Source of the DNA: Galbula dea
Taxonomy: Eukaryota; Chordata; Aves; Piciformes; Galbulidae
Length of the DNA stretch: 64,000 nt
Reading direction: 5' to 3'
Assembly (NCBI GenBank): GCA_013399015.1
Contig: VWZX01009108.1
Location: 984,822-1,048,821 of the forward strand
Within the stretch, counting starts at the first letter, position 1. The number at the start of each line of letters is the position of its first letter. Below are positions 51,401-61,994 of the stretch, in pieces. The notes below the pieces were generated by a model. The model ran no database searches, was not told where the DNA came from, and saw only the letters and a program-made list of their open reading frames with translations. The translations under genes and the position numbers were made by a program.

Positions 51401-54400
51401 ACACTGTCCCCTTTCAGTACAAAGGCTCCTAACTGGTCATCTCTGTGCTGCCCTCCAGGGCTACGGGGTGACTTTTTATCCCGGTGGGGAGCGCTACGAG
51501 GGCGAGTGGAGCAGGGGGCTGCGGAGCGGCTGGGGACGGATGTACTACCGGGACGGCTGCATCTACGAGGGACAGTGGCTGCAGGACCAGCCTGATGGGC
51601 AGGGGATGCTGCGGCTCCGTAAGTACTAATCACCCTCACCCAATGCATCTGCCTGCCCCCTTCAAGGTAGTTGGTGTCATTCTGCTCTCGAGATGCCTCT
51701 GCTGTCCAGATTTCTGGGTGCTACAGCACCTCTCCCACTGGAGCCTTGTGTCAGGGTTGTGGCTGCTCCCTTGTGTCATCCCTCTCCTCCTTATTTGGGG
51801 CTGGAGGCAGCACAGGCTCTGCAAGGGTCAAAGTTATGCTGCTTAAGCCCACAGGCATGAAAGCTTATTTTTGCTGTGATTTACATTTAAATGACTGGGA
51901 TGGTTAGGGTTAGAGATAATATACTGTTGGGTCAGAGAAGGGCAAATCTCACTTTTCAAGGCAGGCACTTTGCCAGACATACTTTCTAACTGCTTCAAAC
52001 TGAGTCCAGTTTCCAGGACAAGAAATAATTTAAAAAATTTCTTTTTATGTTCCCTCAAACCCCTCTCACTTCCACACTGGCTCATGTTGAGTCAACACAG
52101 GGGTTTCATTAGTACACAATCCCTTCCCAGAAATAACAGAGTGCATCCCAGATGGGAATACTGGGGGACAATCTCAGCATAGAAACAGAAAGTTGGATTT
52201 TCCCCCCTTTGCTTTGCTTGGAGTTTAACACATTTTTTTCTCCAAAGCCATAATCCCATTCCTTTGCAGTACAAGGCACTGCATTCCAGGAACATTTGAA
52301 GAAATATCTCCATATTATTTTTCATCTTTTCTACCTTTTTGCTTGAAAGGGATCTCAGGGCTAGTAATTAGCTAAGCAAAGCAGCTAGGAGGAACAAATA
52401 CGACCTTCACTGCACATTACATGCACCACAATGCTCTCTCTGCTGACTGTAAAGTCACTTTGGACTGATGGCTCATCCAGATCAAATCAGCACCCGCTTC
52501 CAGGGGTAACTCCTAGCACTGATCTACCTCACTGCTCTCAAAGTCACCCTGGGCGTTAAACAGCCTGGCCCTGGGGGCTGAGCCGCGGCTAATGCACCAT
52601 TTCAGAGCCTGACTGCCTCCAGCATAGCCTGCAAGCGATTGCAAGCTGGATTCCTTTTGGTTAAAATTAGCCAGAGCAATTATTTCATACCCACAAGCTT
52701 AATGTGCTCAGTTCAGTTGCTGGAAGCGTGCCCACGTGCCGGCAGCTTTGCTAGGGTGAAAGAAAAGGAGTTCTTCAGTGGAGGTCATGATGAGCTGCAG
52801 CTCAAGATTAAATTGCTTGTAGTGGCAGCATGCCCGGTGAGGGCAAGCTTGGCTGGGAGCACCCTGCTGGTTCAACCACCCAGCCGTTGCTGTTTAAACC
52901 AGAACATTGCACGGCTGCAGAGATCTGTCCCAGAGTCACAGAATGTTAGGGGTTGGAAGGGATTTCTGGAGATCATCTAGTCCAACTCCCCTGTCAGAGC
53001 AGGTTCTCCTAGAGCAGGTTGCAGAGGATGGCGTCCTGGTGGGTTTTGAATGTCTCTAAAGATCGAAACTCCACCACCTCCCTAGGCAGCCTGTTCCAGT
53101 GCTCCACCACCCTCAAAGGAAAGAGGTTCTTCCTTATGTTAAGATGGAACTTTCTATATTCCAGTTTGTGAGCAATGCAGCCTCTGAGGTGCTCTGGGAG
53201 GAGAGCAGATGGGAACAGCTGGGCTCTGCATTGCACCCAGGGCATTCAGTAGCCCCTCCATCACAGGGAGGTCTGTGGTTTTGGTGGTTTCAGAGTTCTC
53301 AGTGCCTTGAGAGCAGAAGCTCAGTGGGTCCCACCAATGGGCAGGGCAGGTTGGTGTTGCAGATAAGTACACCATCAGATGCAAACACCATGCACCACCA
53401 CCATGGCTCCAACCTGTGAACCAAACCCTGCCTGTAAAGCTTTGCAGCCACACTCCCTAGAAGTGTTTCTGTTTTGACCCCCTCTTCTCTTACAGTGTTC
53501 TGGCAGTCCCAGCTCCCTCTGCAGCACTGTGCAGCAGGCCCTAGTGTTTCAGACACCTCTTGCCATGAAGAACAGCAGAGTTCTGCTGAGACCCAAAGAT
53601 ATTTCACCAAGTAACTTGGTCAGAAATCCACATAGTATTTGACTTAGAACCAGTCTATGTAGGAAAAAGGGAGAGTAGAGGACTGTCATAGTGAGAGCAG
53701 GGTGGCCTGGATGTATCCCAGCCCCAACATCACCATGGGTATCATGCCCCTTCTGAACCAGCATCGCTGGACAAGGCTGCTCTCTCTTCCTTGCAGCTCT
53801 GCTTTCTCTGTTGGTGATGAACGGATTCCTAGAGAGCAGTACAGAGCCCCAAAAACCTCTCTCTCAACTTGCATAAAAATGCTAAGAGATGCAGTACAGC
53901 TGGAAAAACAGTCTGTAACTGATTGCCTGAACTGTTCAGACACAGCAATTCTGTAACTCATTGAGGAAAAACATAACTACAAGTATTACTTGAAATCAAG
54001 ATTATTTTGACTGGACAGCGATCAGTGCTGCTGTTCCTTGCCCAGACAAGCAAACCTCTTCAAGCCAGAGATCCTTCATGATTTGTTGCAGTAACAAATC
54101 CAAAACTTGTATCCTCTAATTTTCATGTTGTGAAGAGTGACTCAGCTACTAGTCTCCTGGGCTCACTCACTTCACATATTAGCAAAAAACAAGTGTCACT
54201 GAGAAAAGAACAAAGCAGGTGAATGCAGTTCTTGTTCCAAGCAGGCAGACGTGGGCTCCTTCTGCAGCCTTTTCTTCCTCTGTGGTACAGCAAAAACTAA
54301 AGGACACATCGTGCCATAGCCCCCTCAAAATGCTAAGAGAAGCCAAACAGATGATTTCCTTTTCTGTCTGTTTGCTGTGTTGGTTGGTTTTGTTTGTAGC

Positions 54401-57400
54401 CCCTTAATGAAACAGTAAAATTTTATGGTCTGTTCAGGGCCTAGAGCAGAGGCCTTGTGAGGAGCAGCTAAGGGAACTGGGGTTGTTTAGTCTGGAGAAA
54501 AAGGAGGCTTGGGGGAGACCTTCTTGCTTTCCACAACTACCTGAAAGGAGGTTGGAGTGAGGTGGATGTTGGTCTCTTCTCCCAGGTAATTAGCAACAGG
54601 ATGATAAAAACCAGCCAAACAGCCTCAAATTGTGCCAGGGAGGTTCAGGTTGAAACCACTGAAAGGGTGGTTAAGCACTGGAACAGGCTGCCCATCCCTG
54701 GAGGGGTTCAAAAAATCTGTAGATGTGGTGCTTAGGGACAGGATTTAGTGGAGACTTGGCAGTGTTAGGTTAAGGGTTGGACTCAAGGAGCTTAGAGGTC
54801 TTTTCCAACCTCAATGATTCTATGTATTGAATTGCAGCAAATGAAAATCGATATGAAGGAGGATGGAACGATGGAAAGAAACATGGCCCAGGGAAATTTT
54901 TCTACTTGGATAAGGGACAGCTGTTTGAAGGTATCTGGGCAGCAGATATACCAAAATGTGGAATTCTGATTGACTTTGGCAGAGATGAAGCTCCTGCCCC
55001 TACTCGGTATCCAATCCCAAAGGTAATTGCTTGGACATTTCAGTTTTGCTAGTGATGTTTGCACTTCTCAGTGCCCAGGGCAGCTCTCCAGGTAGCATTT
55101 CACTCTTGGAGAAGTTACCCCCATGGGGTTCCTAGCTCACAGAGTGTGTGCTCAGAGCCTTTTGGCCAGCAGTATCCTAAATGGCCCCATAGGGACAAAC
55201 AGCATGTCCAACCACTGCTGGAGCCTCCTGACCACCTACACCTGAAAAAATGCAGTTCTCATGCACCAAAAGTGTTTAGAGACCTGAAGCAGCACAAAGG
55301 AAACAGGGACAATAGAGGCAGAGACAATAGTGGGATTTGCGTCAAAACCAAATGATTTCAGCAAGCCAAACTGCTCAAGCTGCCTAGACCTCACTGAAAC
55401 CCCAGGAGCTGCAGTGCTAACATCAGCTACTTCCTTCACCCCAAGTCAGGGGCTCACCTGTGTCCAGCAGCCCCGTGGGCAGAGCACTGTGTGTAGCTTC
55501 TCACATCACCCCAAGGTTTCATAGACGGGGTTTGGGAGTCGACATCCTCCACTCTCCTTTACCCTTAAGGCTGACACAGGCTGCAGAGGAAGAGCCAGTT
55601 CCCATCCCCCTCCCAAAGACATCGTGAGGTGGACCAGGGAGCACGTAGATGTGCCACACCATCCACCTGGCAGCTGCCAGGGCCTTGTAGCTCACTTTGG
55701 CACAGGAGCCAGAAGATGGAAGAGCCTGTCCCCTTGGAGGACAGGGAATGGAACAGTAGGGAACAGATGTGACTCCAAGTGACAGGGCTGACTGAAAGAG
55801 TCTCAGCTTGGATCCTTGCGGTCTGCATGCTGCACATGTGAAACACAAAGGCATCCCATTTCCAAGGGACAGTTACTGCAAGATACAGGTGGGGAAGCCT
55901 CCTGTTTCCTTAGAGGGGAGCAGAACCACACTGGATAACCAGAGCACGCTGCTGTACTCCAGTAACACAGGGAATATAGCCTGGCCCCCTGGCAGGTACA
56001 GCTACCTACCTTCCTCCTGTGCTCCAGGGACAAGATTGTTATGAATGCCATTGGGCACACGCAGCCTAATGAACCTCACAGCTCTTACATCTTCACCTCC
56101 CTTAGTCTTTCAAATCTCACTTCTGTAGCAATGCCCTTTGAGCACAGACACTTTTGACAAGCCAGTTAATCCTGCAAGTACTAGGCACACCCACAGCAGT
56201 ACAGAATAGTAAACACTAAATATTCACCAGGGGAAAAACATCTATTTTGCAAAAAGAGTGAAAGGAGCTGAACTTCTGCAGCTAAAAATACTTACTGTCA
56301 AAGGTCACCCAAGAACAGCCTCCTCAATAAGCCAAGCCCAGCAGCCTGGGAGGAACTGCCATTTCACTAAGGCAGGATGTTCACGCCTCTCTGTTTATTT
56401 AACTCCCTGAAGACCAAGTTATGACCCAATTTTCTTCTGCTCTATGAGCAAAAAGAAAGCTTCAGCTTTCACTGCTGTTATTGTGCTTTCCAGCAGAAGA
56501 GATTTACTGATCTCAGAATATGAAGAAACAGATAGAAAGAGAAAAAATGACTTCAGATTTTCCTAAACCTTTTGTCAAATTACTGTCACAGACAGCTGTT
56601 AGAGAAAGGTAGATGACAGGTGAGTGCTAGAAACTGCCAACACTAGAGATGAGAAATAGTCAGCTTTTGTCTGGTGAGGATCTGAGCTTCTGCATGGGAG
56701 AAACATCACTGTCTTCACCAGCAGGCAAAAGGAACAAAGGGTGGGGATGCACAGGGCAGAAAATAGCTGAAAGCTACTGTCACAAGATTTGAAGGAATAC
56801 AGTTTGCAGATGATGAGGCTGCAGCAAGGCAGATTGAACAGAACTGCAGACAAAACATGGTAGACTTCAGATGTTGTTAATTATTGAAGCCAAGGCTTCA
56901 GAAAGCATGATGGCTTCTGCCTGGGAGAACATGCACAAACCCTCCAGAAAGCACTGGGACATAAAGCAGGTCAGAGTGAGATGACAAGTCCCTGGCACAG
57001 CTTGGGCACCTCTCTCATGAATCCACATCCAGCTGCACACAGGTTACAGGACTGCAGTGTCACTTTTGGTGCTCACTTGGTGACTGCAATTACTTTTTAA
57101 AGCTACTGCTGAGACCCAACAGGCTACAAATCCAAGCCAGTTTTGTCCCAGGGTGTGTTTTGTTAAAGGAGAACCAGTCCACTCCATACAGAGCTATTTC
57201 AACCTGCTAATAAAATTAGGAAAGTGTCGGAATGTTTTCTGAAACAGTAACTGAAAGGCTGCAATAAAAACTCAAGTCCTGAGACATGAGAGATTCTCTG
57301 TTAATGCTCGAGTAATCAAGACCTATAAAACCTTAAGCTTCTTCAATTACACTGCCTAACTGATTTCTATTCTCTTTATTTAGATGGAACTAGCTGATCC

Positions 57401-57455
57401 AGATGGTGTTTTAGCAGAGGCCCAGGCCATGTTTGATGACAGCCAAAATGAATAA
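48472..57455 (+). CDS. MORN3: MORN repeat-containing protein 3, complete coding region, 5 coding exons
   Basis: Coding exons are 48472-48616, 49272-49429, 51459-51618, 54838-55022 and 57384-57455; 720 bases give 239 residues, one fewer than I recall for human MORN3. The ATG lies 11 bases inside an exon whose acceptor is at 48459-48460, so at least one 5' non-coding exon lies upstream. Seven MORN repeats begin at about residues 38 (YTGEW), 62 (YSGDW), 91 (YTGWW), 114 (YEGEW), 137 (YEGQW), 160 (YEGGW) and 184 (FEGIW). They are followed by the conserved DFGRDEAPAPTRYPIPK and the tail DPDGVLAEAQAMF. MORN repeats build an elongated beta-sheet scaffold. MORN3 is testis-enriched and binds MEIG1 in the complex needed for sperm flagellum formation (family knowledge). 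Intron 3 ends in a CR1 copy, so the exon 4 acceptor region is repeat-derived or repeat-abutting. Identity is firm. Confidence 0.95.
50671..50755 (-). mobile_element. Short CR1 3' tail in MORN3 intron 2
   Basis: TTCACAGAATCACAGAATGT, GAGTTGGAAGGGACCTTG and AGATCATCTAGTCCAACCCC are diagnostic of the reversed CR1 3' end. It is antisense to MORN3. The rest of the 2.0-kb intron shows nothing recognisable. Confidence 0.9.
52933..53175 (-). mobile_element. CR1 3' fragment in MORN3 intron 3
   Basis: The path AGTCACAGAATGTTAGGGGT, GATCATCTAGTCCAACTCCC, GGCAGCCTGTTCCAGTGCTC and AAGAGGTTCTTCCTTATGTT marks a reversed CR1 copy. On the minus strand a short open stretch still shows the CR1 ORF2 C-terminal signature VEHWNRLPREVVEFRSLETF. 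Confidence 0.92.
54437..54826 (+). mobile_element. CR1 3' fragment abutting the MORN3 exon 4 acceptor
   Basis: Plus-strand CR1 path: GGAACTGGGGTTGTTTAGTC, TTGGTCTCTTCTCCCAGGTA, CACTGGAACAGGCTGCCCAT and the tail AGAGGTCTTTTCCAACCTCA then ATGATTCTATG. The CR1 end falls about 11 bases before the AG of the exon 4 acceptor at 54836-54837. Confidence 0.93.
55023..57383 (+). other. MORN3: MORN3 intron 4
   Basis: A 2.4-kb single-copy intron between the exon ending YPIPK and the last exon. I see no CR1 copy, microsatellite or exon in it. The last acceptor (TTTATTTAG at 57375-57383) has an AT-rich but pyrimidine-containing tract. Confidence 0.8.
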
Positions 57456-57890
57456 CCGGATGCTGAAGGGAAAAAAAAGATGCAAGATAAGAACACAATC
57501 TTGGGTTACTTATTCATTTGAGTCTCAAACCCAGACTGCCTCACCTTTCCCTCAAGACTGCTCTTCTGTGCTTTACTCTGCAGGTGGCTTTGCTCAGAGG
57601 CCTCCTCCCACCCCCCGTTATTTTTTGGGGCACAAACTGGAACCCAGGAGATCCCACCTAAACATAAGGAAAAATTTTCTTCCTGTGAGGGTGTTGGAGC
57701 CCTGGCCCAGGCTGCCCAGAGAGATTGTGGAGTCTCCTTGTGTGGAGAGATTCCCAAGGCAGCTAGAGGTGACCCTGAGCAGGCTGCTGTGGGTGACTCT
57801 GATGGAGCAGAGGGGTTGGACTAGATGATCTCCAGAGGTCCCTTCCAAACTTCACAATACTGGAATTCTGGGACTATTTTGGAAAATAAA
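57456..57890 (+). terminator. MORN3: Probable MORN3 3' UTR ending after a CR1 copy
   Basis: After the TAA stop at 57453-57455 the first AATAAA on the plus strand is at 57885-57890. It lies just beyond a CR1 tail, and an A- and C-rich low-complexity stretch (about 57905-57975) follows. If this signal is used, more than half of the 3' UTR is CR1-derived. An end further downstream cannot be excluded. Confidence 0.45.
57618..57875 (+). mobile_element. CR1 3' fragment in MORN3 3' UTR
   Basis: Plus-strand CR1 landmarks: GGCACAAACTGGAACCCAGG, AAACATAAGGAAAAATTTTC, CCCAGGCTGCCCAGAGAGAT and GGTTGGACTAGATGATCTCC, ending near ACTGGAATTCTGGGA. It is same-sense with MORN3. Confidence 0.93.
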
Positions 57891-58775
57891 GGAAAAAAAT
57901 TAAGGAAATAAAAAACACCACAACCAAAAACCCCAAACAAACCCCACCAAAACACAAACCAGAAAACCCACAAGCAGCAAAGCAGTTAGACAGGCAGTGA
58001 CTCTTTGCCCAGCTCCTCTGGCTTATTCCTCCTGTAAAGAGATCACATTCCTGTTGGTTTCAAGGTCTCTCACACTGCCTTAGAGAAGCAGCAGGGTTTC
58101 TATACTAAGCTATAAAAGTCAAATTGTGCCCTCCCACTCCCCCTAAATTAACCCAATAGGTACCTGTGACCCAAGATGGCTTTTGAAGCTGTAACAGATC
58201 ATGTTTCAATTTCTCTTGCTTTCTCTGTGCATTTCCCATAAGGTGATGCTGGTTCTCCTCCCTAACTGCAGGAACACAGAGCACCATGTCTCACCCCAGC
58301 TCTGCTCCTTGCCTAGTCCCTGTGCCCAACCCCAGCACTCAACCACTCTGCAGAAAAACAAACTGTGGGCCAGTGTGTTGTTAATTCACCCAATTAATAC
58401 TGTGCTGCTAAGTATCACCTCTTGTTTGCAGTTCATTTGGTCCTTTGACTCCTCCTGTTCTCCAGGCTGGAAGATAACCTACTTTTCTGTTTAAGCACTC
58501 AAGAGAGATTAACAACACAACCTGCTTAGACCTGAGATTTCAGCAGCACTGACAGGAGGAAACACATGTCAACTACATTATCTTCTTTACACATGTCTGT
58601 GTGAGCAGGAAATGTTATCTTCATAATATGACTGAAATGAGTAACAACACCTTTAAGATATCCTCAGAAGCACAGTTAGGATTAGCACAAGACACCTGAC
58701 AAGGTAAGGGCTATAGAGACAATAAGCATATTTGAGACCTCTAGATAACAAATAATCAACAACAATTGAGCACAT
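57891..58775. other. Gap between MORN3 and ORAI1 3' ends
   Basis: This holds an A/C-rich low-complexity stretch (about 57905-57975), then AT-rich single-copy sequence. No exon or mobile element was recognised. Confidence 0.6.
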
Positions 58776-61427
58776 TTTATTTCATTAAAGTATTTTATAT
58801 CTAAATAAGTGATATACAATAACCAATGTTTAAACTGCTTGAGGTAAATGCATAATACCATTAGTATAAATAAGAGATTTAAAAAAAAAATACTCTAAAT
58901 GCACTCTTAATGTTTAGACTGTCTGGTTACTGCCCCTGGAGCACACACATGAGACTGTGCCCAAGGTGTCATTTTCATGACCATTTCCACAGGTGGAAAG
59001 TAAGAGAAAAAGACTCAACATCATGGCTTAAAGTGCAGAAAATAGTCAGAAAAGCAACTGTAAGAACAGTGCCATTAGCTCAGAACCTACCAGCTTCAGA
59101 AAGTTAAAAATAAGGTTTTCCCACTAGCTTCTAATTCTGTATTTCTTGAACAAAACAAAAACCCCACACTTCTCTGGCACTTTGTAAAAGATCCACAAAA
59201 TAAAGAGAAATTCAGCTACTTATGCAGGACAGCAAGTCATTTGACAGAATAAACTTGGAAAGTGTATTTTCTGGACTTCCAGTCAAAGCAACCTTGTAAC
59301 TTTTAAATACACCATTTACAGACAGAAGAGTAATTCTGATGCCTGACAGCACCCTTTCAACCATTGGCTGTGGTGAGGGTATTGAGTCAGGTTTTCTTCC
59401 TTTACTGAGGGTTTTTAAGAGTCTTTTCCCCCAAGACAGGACTAGTATTCCAGTAAAGGATGGGAAAATATATTTTGTGACTACTACCAGGACTTTGTGT
59501 TTTGGAATGCTGCTTCATTAATGCCTTTACTGAAGTAACCCTTCCAGTGCTCCATGAACAAACACCTGTGGGACCGGAGTCACAATGCTCACCGTCAGCA
59601 GATTTACATCAGTAACAACATATATATACATTATGGCAGAGCTAGAGAAAATCCAGTTTGGCCTCTGTATGCCAGAAGGACTTGTGAAAACCAAGAATAC
59701 TGCTGGAATAAAAAAGCCCAGCAGGTTTTTTTTACAGTTATTTTTCAGAAGACAAACACACCACGGGTAACCTTGTCAACACTTTCCACTGTGGTGGTGC
59801 TGACAGGAGAAATCAGTTCCATTCGCTTCACGAGACTGCTCCAGCAGTTAACACGCTCTGCCACCCTCACTCTGCAGACACATCCCAGTTTGGAAATACA
59901 CTGGGATTACTTGAGACAGAGGCTGGGTGTGAGAGACCATGTTCAGCCCATGCTCAGGCAGGTACACCTCCACTGTACTGCCACATTCACTCCCGTTTCA
60001 TTTCCAAATCCCAGGCTTCTATTCCACAGCGTTAGCTACTGCAGAGAGGTCAAGTTTTGTTCCATTAGACTTGGAACCTGTCTCAGTTTGTGTTCCAAAA
60101 ACAGCTTGTACCCGTTAAAGCCCAAAGCTGCTCTGAAGACGAACTGCATTCCAAAAAACTCCACTTCTAGACACAGCTAGAATTACTGAAGCAACCCAGG
60201 ACAACTGCTGCCATTGTTCTTGGACAAACCTCTTATCTGAGAGACCAAATGGAAGTCTTTGCTTAAAGAGGAAATAAAAACTGCCACAGTAGCCTTGCTG
60301 TCACAGACGTGTCTCTGAAAATAAGCAGCAGTATCAACTACAAACAACTTACTTTCATAAATAAATACACAGAGAAAAGTAGTCTTCCAGGTCCCTTGGA
60401 AGGAAAAAAAAATGTATAACAAGTTATTAAATCCAACACTTCAGCAAGAAGACTTCTTCAAAACAAGGAAGACCAAGGCATAGTTAATTACTTGGGAATC
60501 CAATGCATAGAAAGCACCTTTTGCTGCTTGGATCTGAGGATTTATTAAAAATACATTTTTAATATAAAAGTATAAAAGAATTACTACTTGGGCTTGGAAA
60601 AAACCCAGCAGTGCTTCTGATTCTCAAGCAAAAAAAAATGATCCAGTGATCACTTCTATCTAGTTTCTTGTTTTTAAAGAGAGTTCTAAATGGGAGGCAG
60701 GCAAGTCTATCTCCCTGGATAACATGTGCCAACTCGGGAGAGCTTTAAAGCACTTATTGCTTTTACTTTCTTCCAAGGAAGAGTAAAATCTCATTCCTGC
60801 TCATGTGGCCAGACCACATGGCAGTAAGGCTAGTCATGGGTGTTCAGTGAGGAAAAAAGGCGCTGGAGAAATCAGTGAAGTAATAATTACTTGGCAGCAA
60901 ACCATCCTGGGGAAGGTGGTGGGAAAGCTTTCGCTCCTACCATCTGTCAGGTGTTCTAGAGAGCAGTGCTAGCACCGAAACCAAGTGCTAATTGCTGCAT
61001 ATCCCAAGTAATTTGTATCATGCCATGCAATATGGATCAGACAAACAGTATCTTCTAGTGAATGCCAACATCAAATAAAGAGAGGGGGGGAAAAAAAAAA
61101 GCTTCTCCATCCATCCCTAGCAAATACCCAAATTCATAATGTATTTTCCAGGTATTTATATGAGCACCGTTCAGCATTAACAAGGAGCAAGCTAGACAGT
61201 GCTGACAAGAGGAGGGATACACGCGCAGTGCCAGCATAATCCCCCACCCATTCCTTCTGATCTCCAAACTTTTATGAAAGGAACCTTTTTTTCCCCCCCT
61301 CTCTAAATGGTTATAACAACATTTATAATCTCTCTTTACTTATACAGTAACCAACAGTTCATCCACAGGGGAGCCAACATAACAAGGCAGAAGCAGAACA
61401 GTGGGTTTATTTTCTTTAAGTACAGGT
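58776..61427 (-). terminator. ORAI1: Probable ORAI1 3' UTR with candidate poly(A) signals
   Basis: AT-rich, repeat-free sequence follows the ORAI1 stop codon. Minus-strand AATAAA signals read at 61406-61411 (only about 20 bases after the stop, probably too close), 60541-60546, and 58776-58781. The last is followed on the minus strand by a TG/TT-rich stretch and looks best, which would give a 3' UTR of about 2.6 kb. A 208-codon plus-strand open frame (59554-60180) crosses this region antisense and has no recognisable homology. Confidence 0.4.
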
Positions 61428-61994
61428 TTATGCAAAATGGGTAACAGCTGAGGAAATGGTGTCACCTCTGTGATCCAGCTGATCCTGGAGCCGTGCAAAT
61501 TCTGCAAGTTCATTGAGTTCTTGGAACTGCCTGTCTGTTTTATGGCTCACCAGTGACCTGTAGAAGTGGACTGCAAACACAATGAAAATCAATCCAAAGG
61601 GAACCATAATAGACGTTGAGGCAATGGCTGCTGCCTGTCCTGATGTGATGGTAGAACTGTTGCTCTGGAGAGGATTATCAGTTTTCTTCTTTAAAGGAAG
61701 AAACTTCACCCAACACAGTAGCACCACCTCTGCAAGAAAGAGCAAAGTCCCAATGACAGTGGAAAATGCCCAGGCGAGCTCGATGTGCCGATGCATACGC
61801 TCATGAGGAGATTCCTTTACAGAGTTGAGATTATGCACATTGCTAACAGCCTCTATGTTTGGGAGAATGCAGGTACTTATCATGAGGGCAAAAAGGTGAA
61901 CTGCAACAAGGACAGTCGTACAGGCACTGAAGGCTATCAAGAGGCCTTGAGGGTAGTCATGGTCTGTGTCTATCTGAACTTCCACCATAGCCAC
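61428..61994 (-). CDS. ORAI1: Calcium release-activated calcium channel protein 1, second coding exon (partial gene)
   Basis: The exon starts in phase 0 after a CAG acceptor (61997-61995) with VAMVEVQ, which matches human residue 102, and runs 188 residues to TAG-type termination at 61428. It holds the second half of pore helix TM1, including the selectivity-filter glutamate (human E106, residue 5 of the exon). The outer acidic trio D110, D112 and D114 follows. TM2 to TM4, cysteines equivalent to C126, C143 and C195, H134 and E190, and the cytosolic coiled coil ELNELAEFARLQDQL that binds STIM1 are also present. ORAI1 forms the hexameric plasma-membrane channel opened by ER store depletion (family knowledge). 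RMHRHIELAWAF and the long C terminus distinguish it from ORAI2. The TM3-TM4 loop is about 12 residues shorter than in human but keeps an N-glycosylation sequon (NSS). Exon 1 is not in the window. Confidence 0.96.
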   Translation of the reverse strand: MAMVEVQIDTDHDYPQGLLIAFSACTTVLVAVHLFALMISTCILPNIEAVSNVHNLNSVKESPHERMHRHIELAWAFSTVIGTLLFLAEVVLLCWVKFLPLKKKTDNPLQSNSSTITSGQAAAIASTSIMVPFGLIFIVFAVHFYRSLVSHKTDRQFQELNELAEFARLQDQLDHRGDTISSAVTHFA

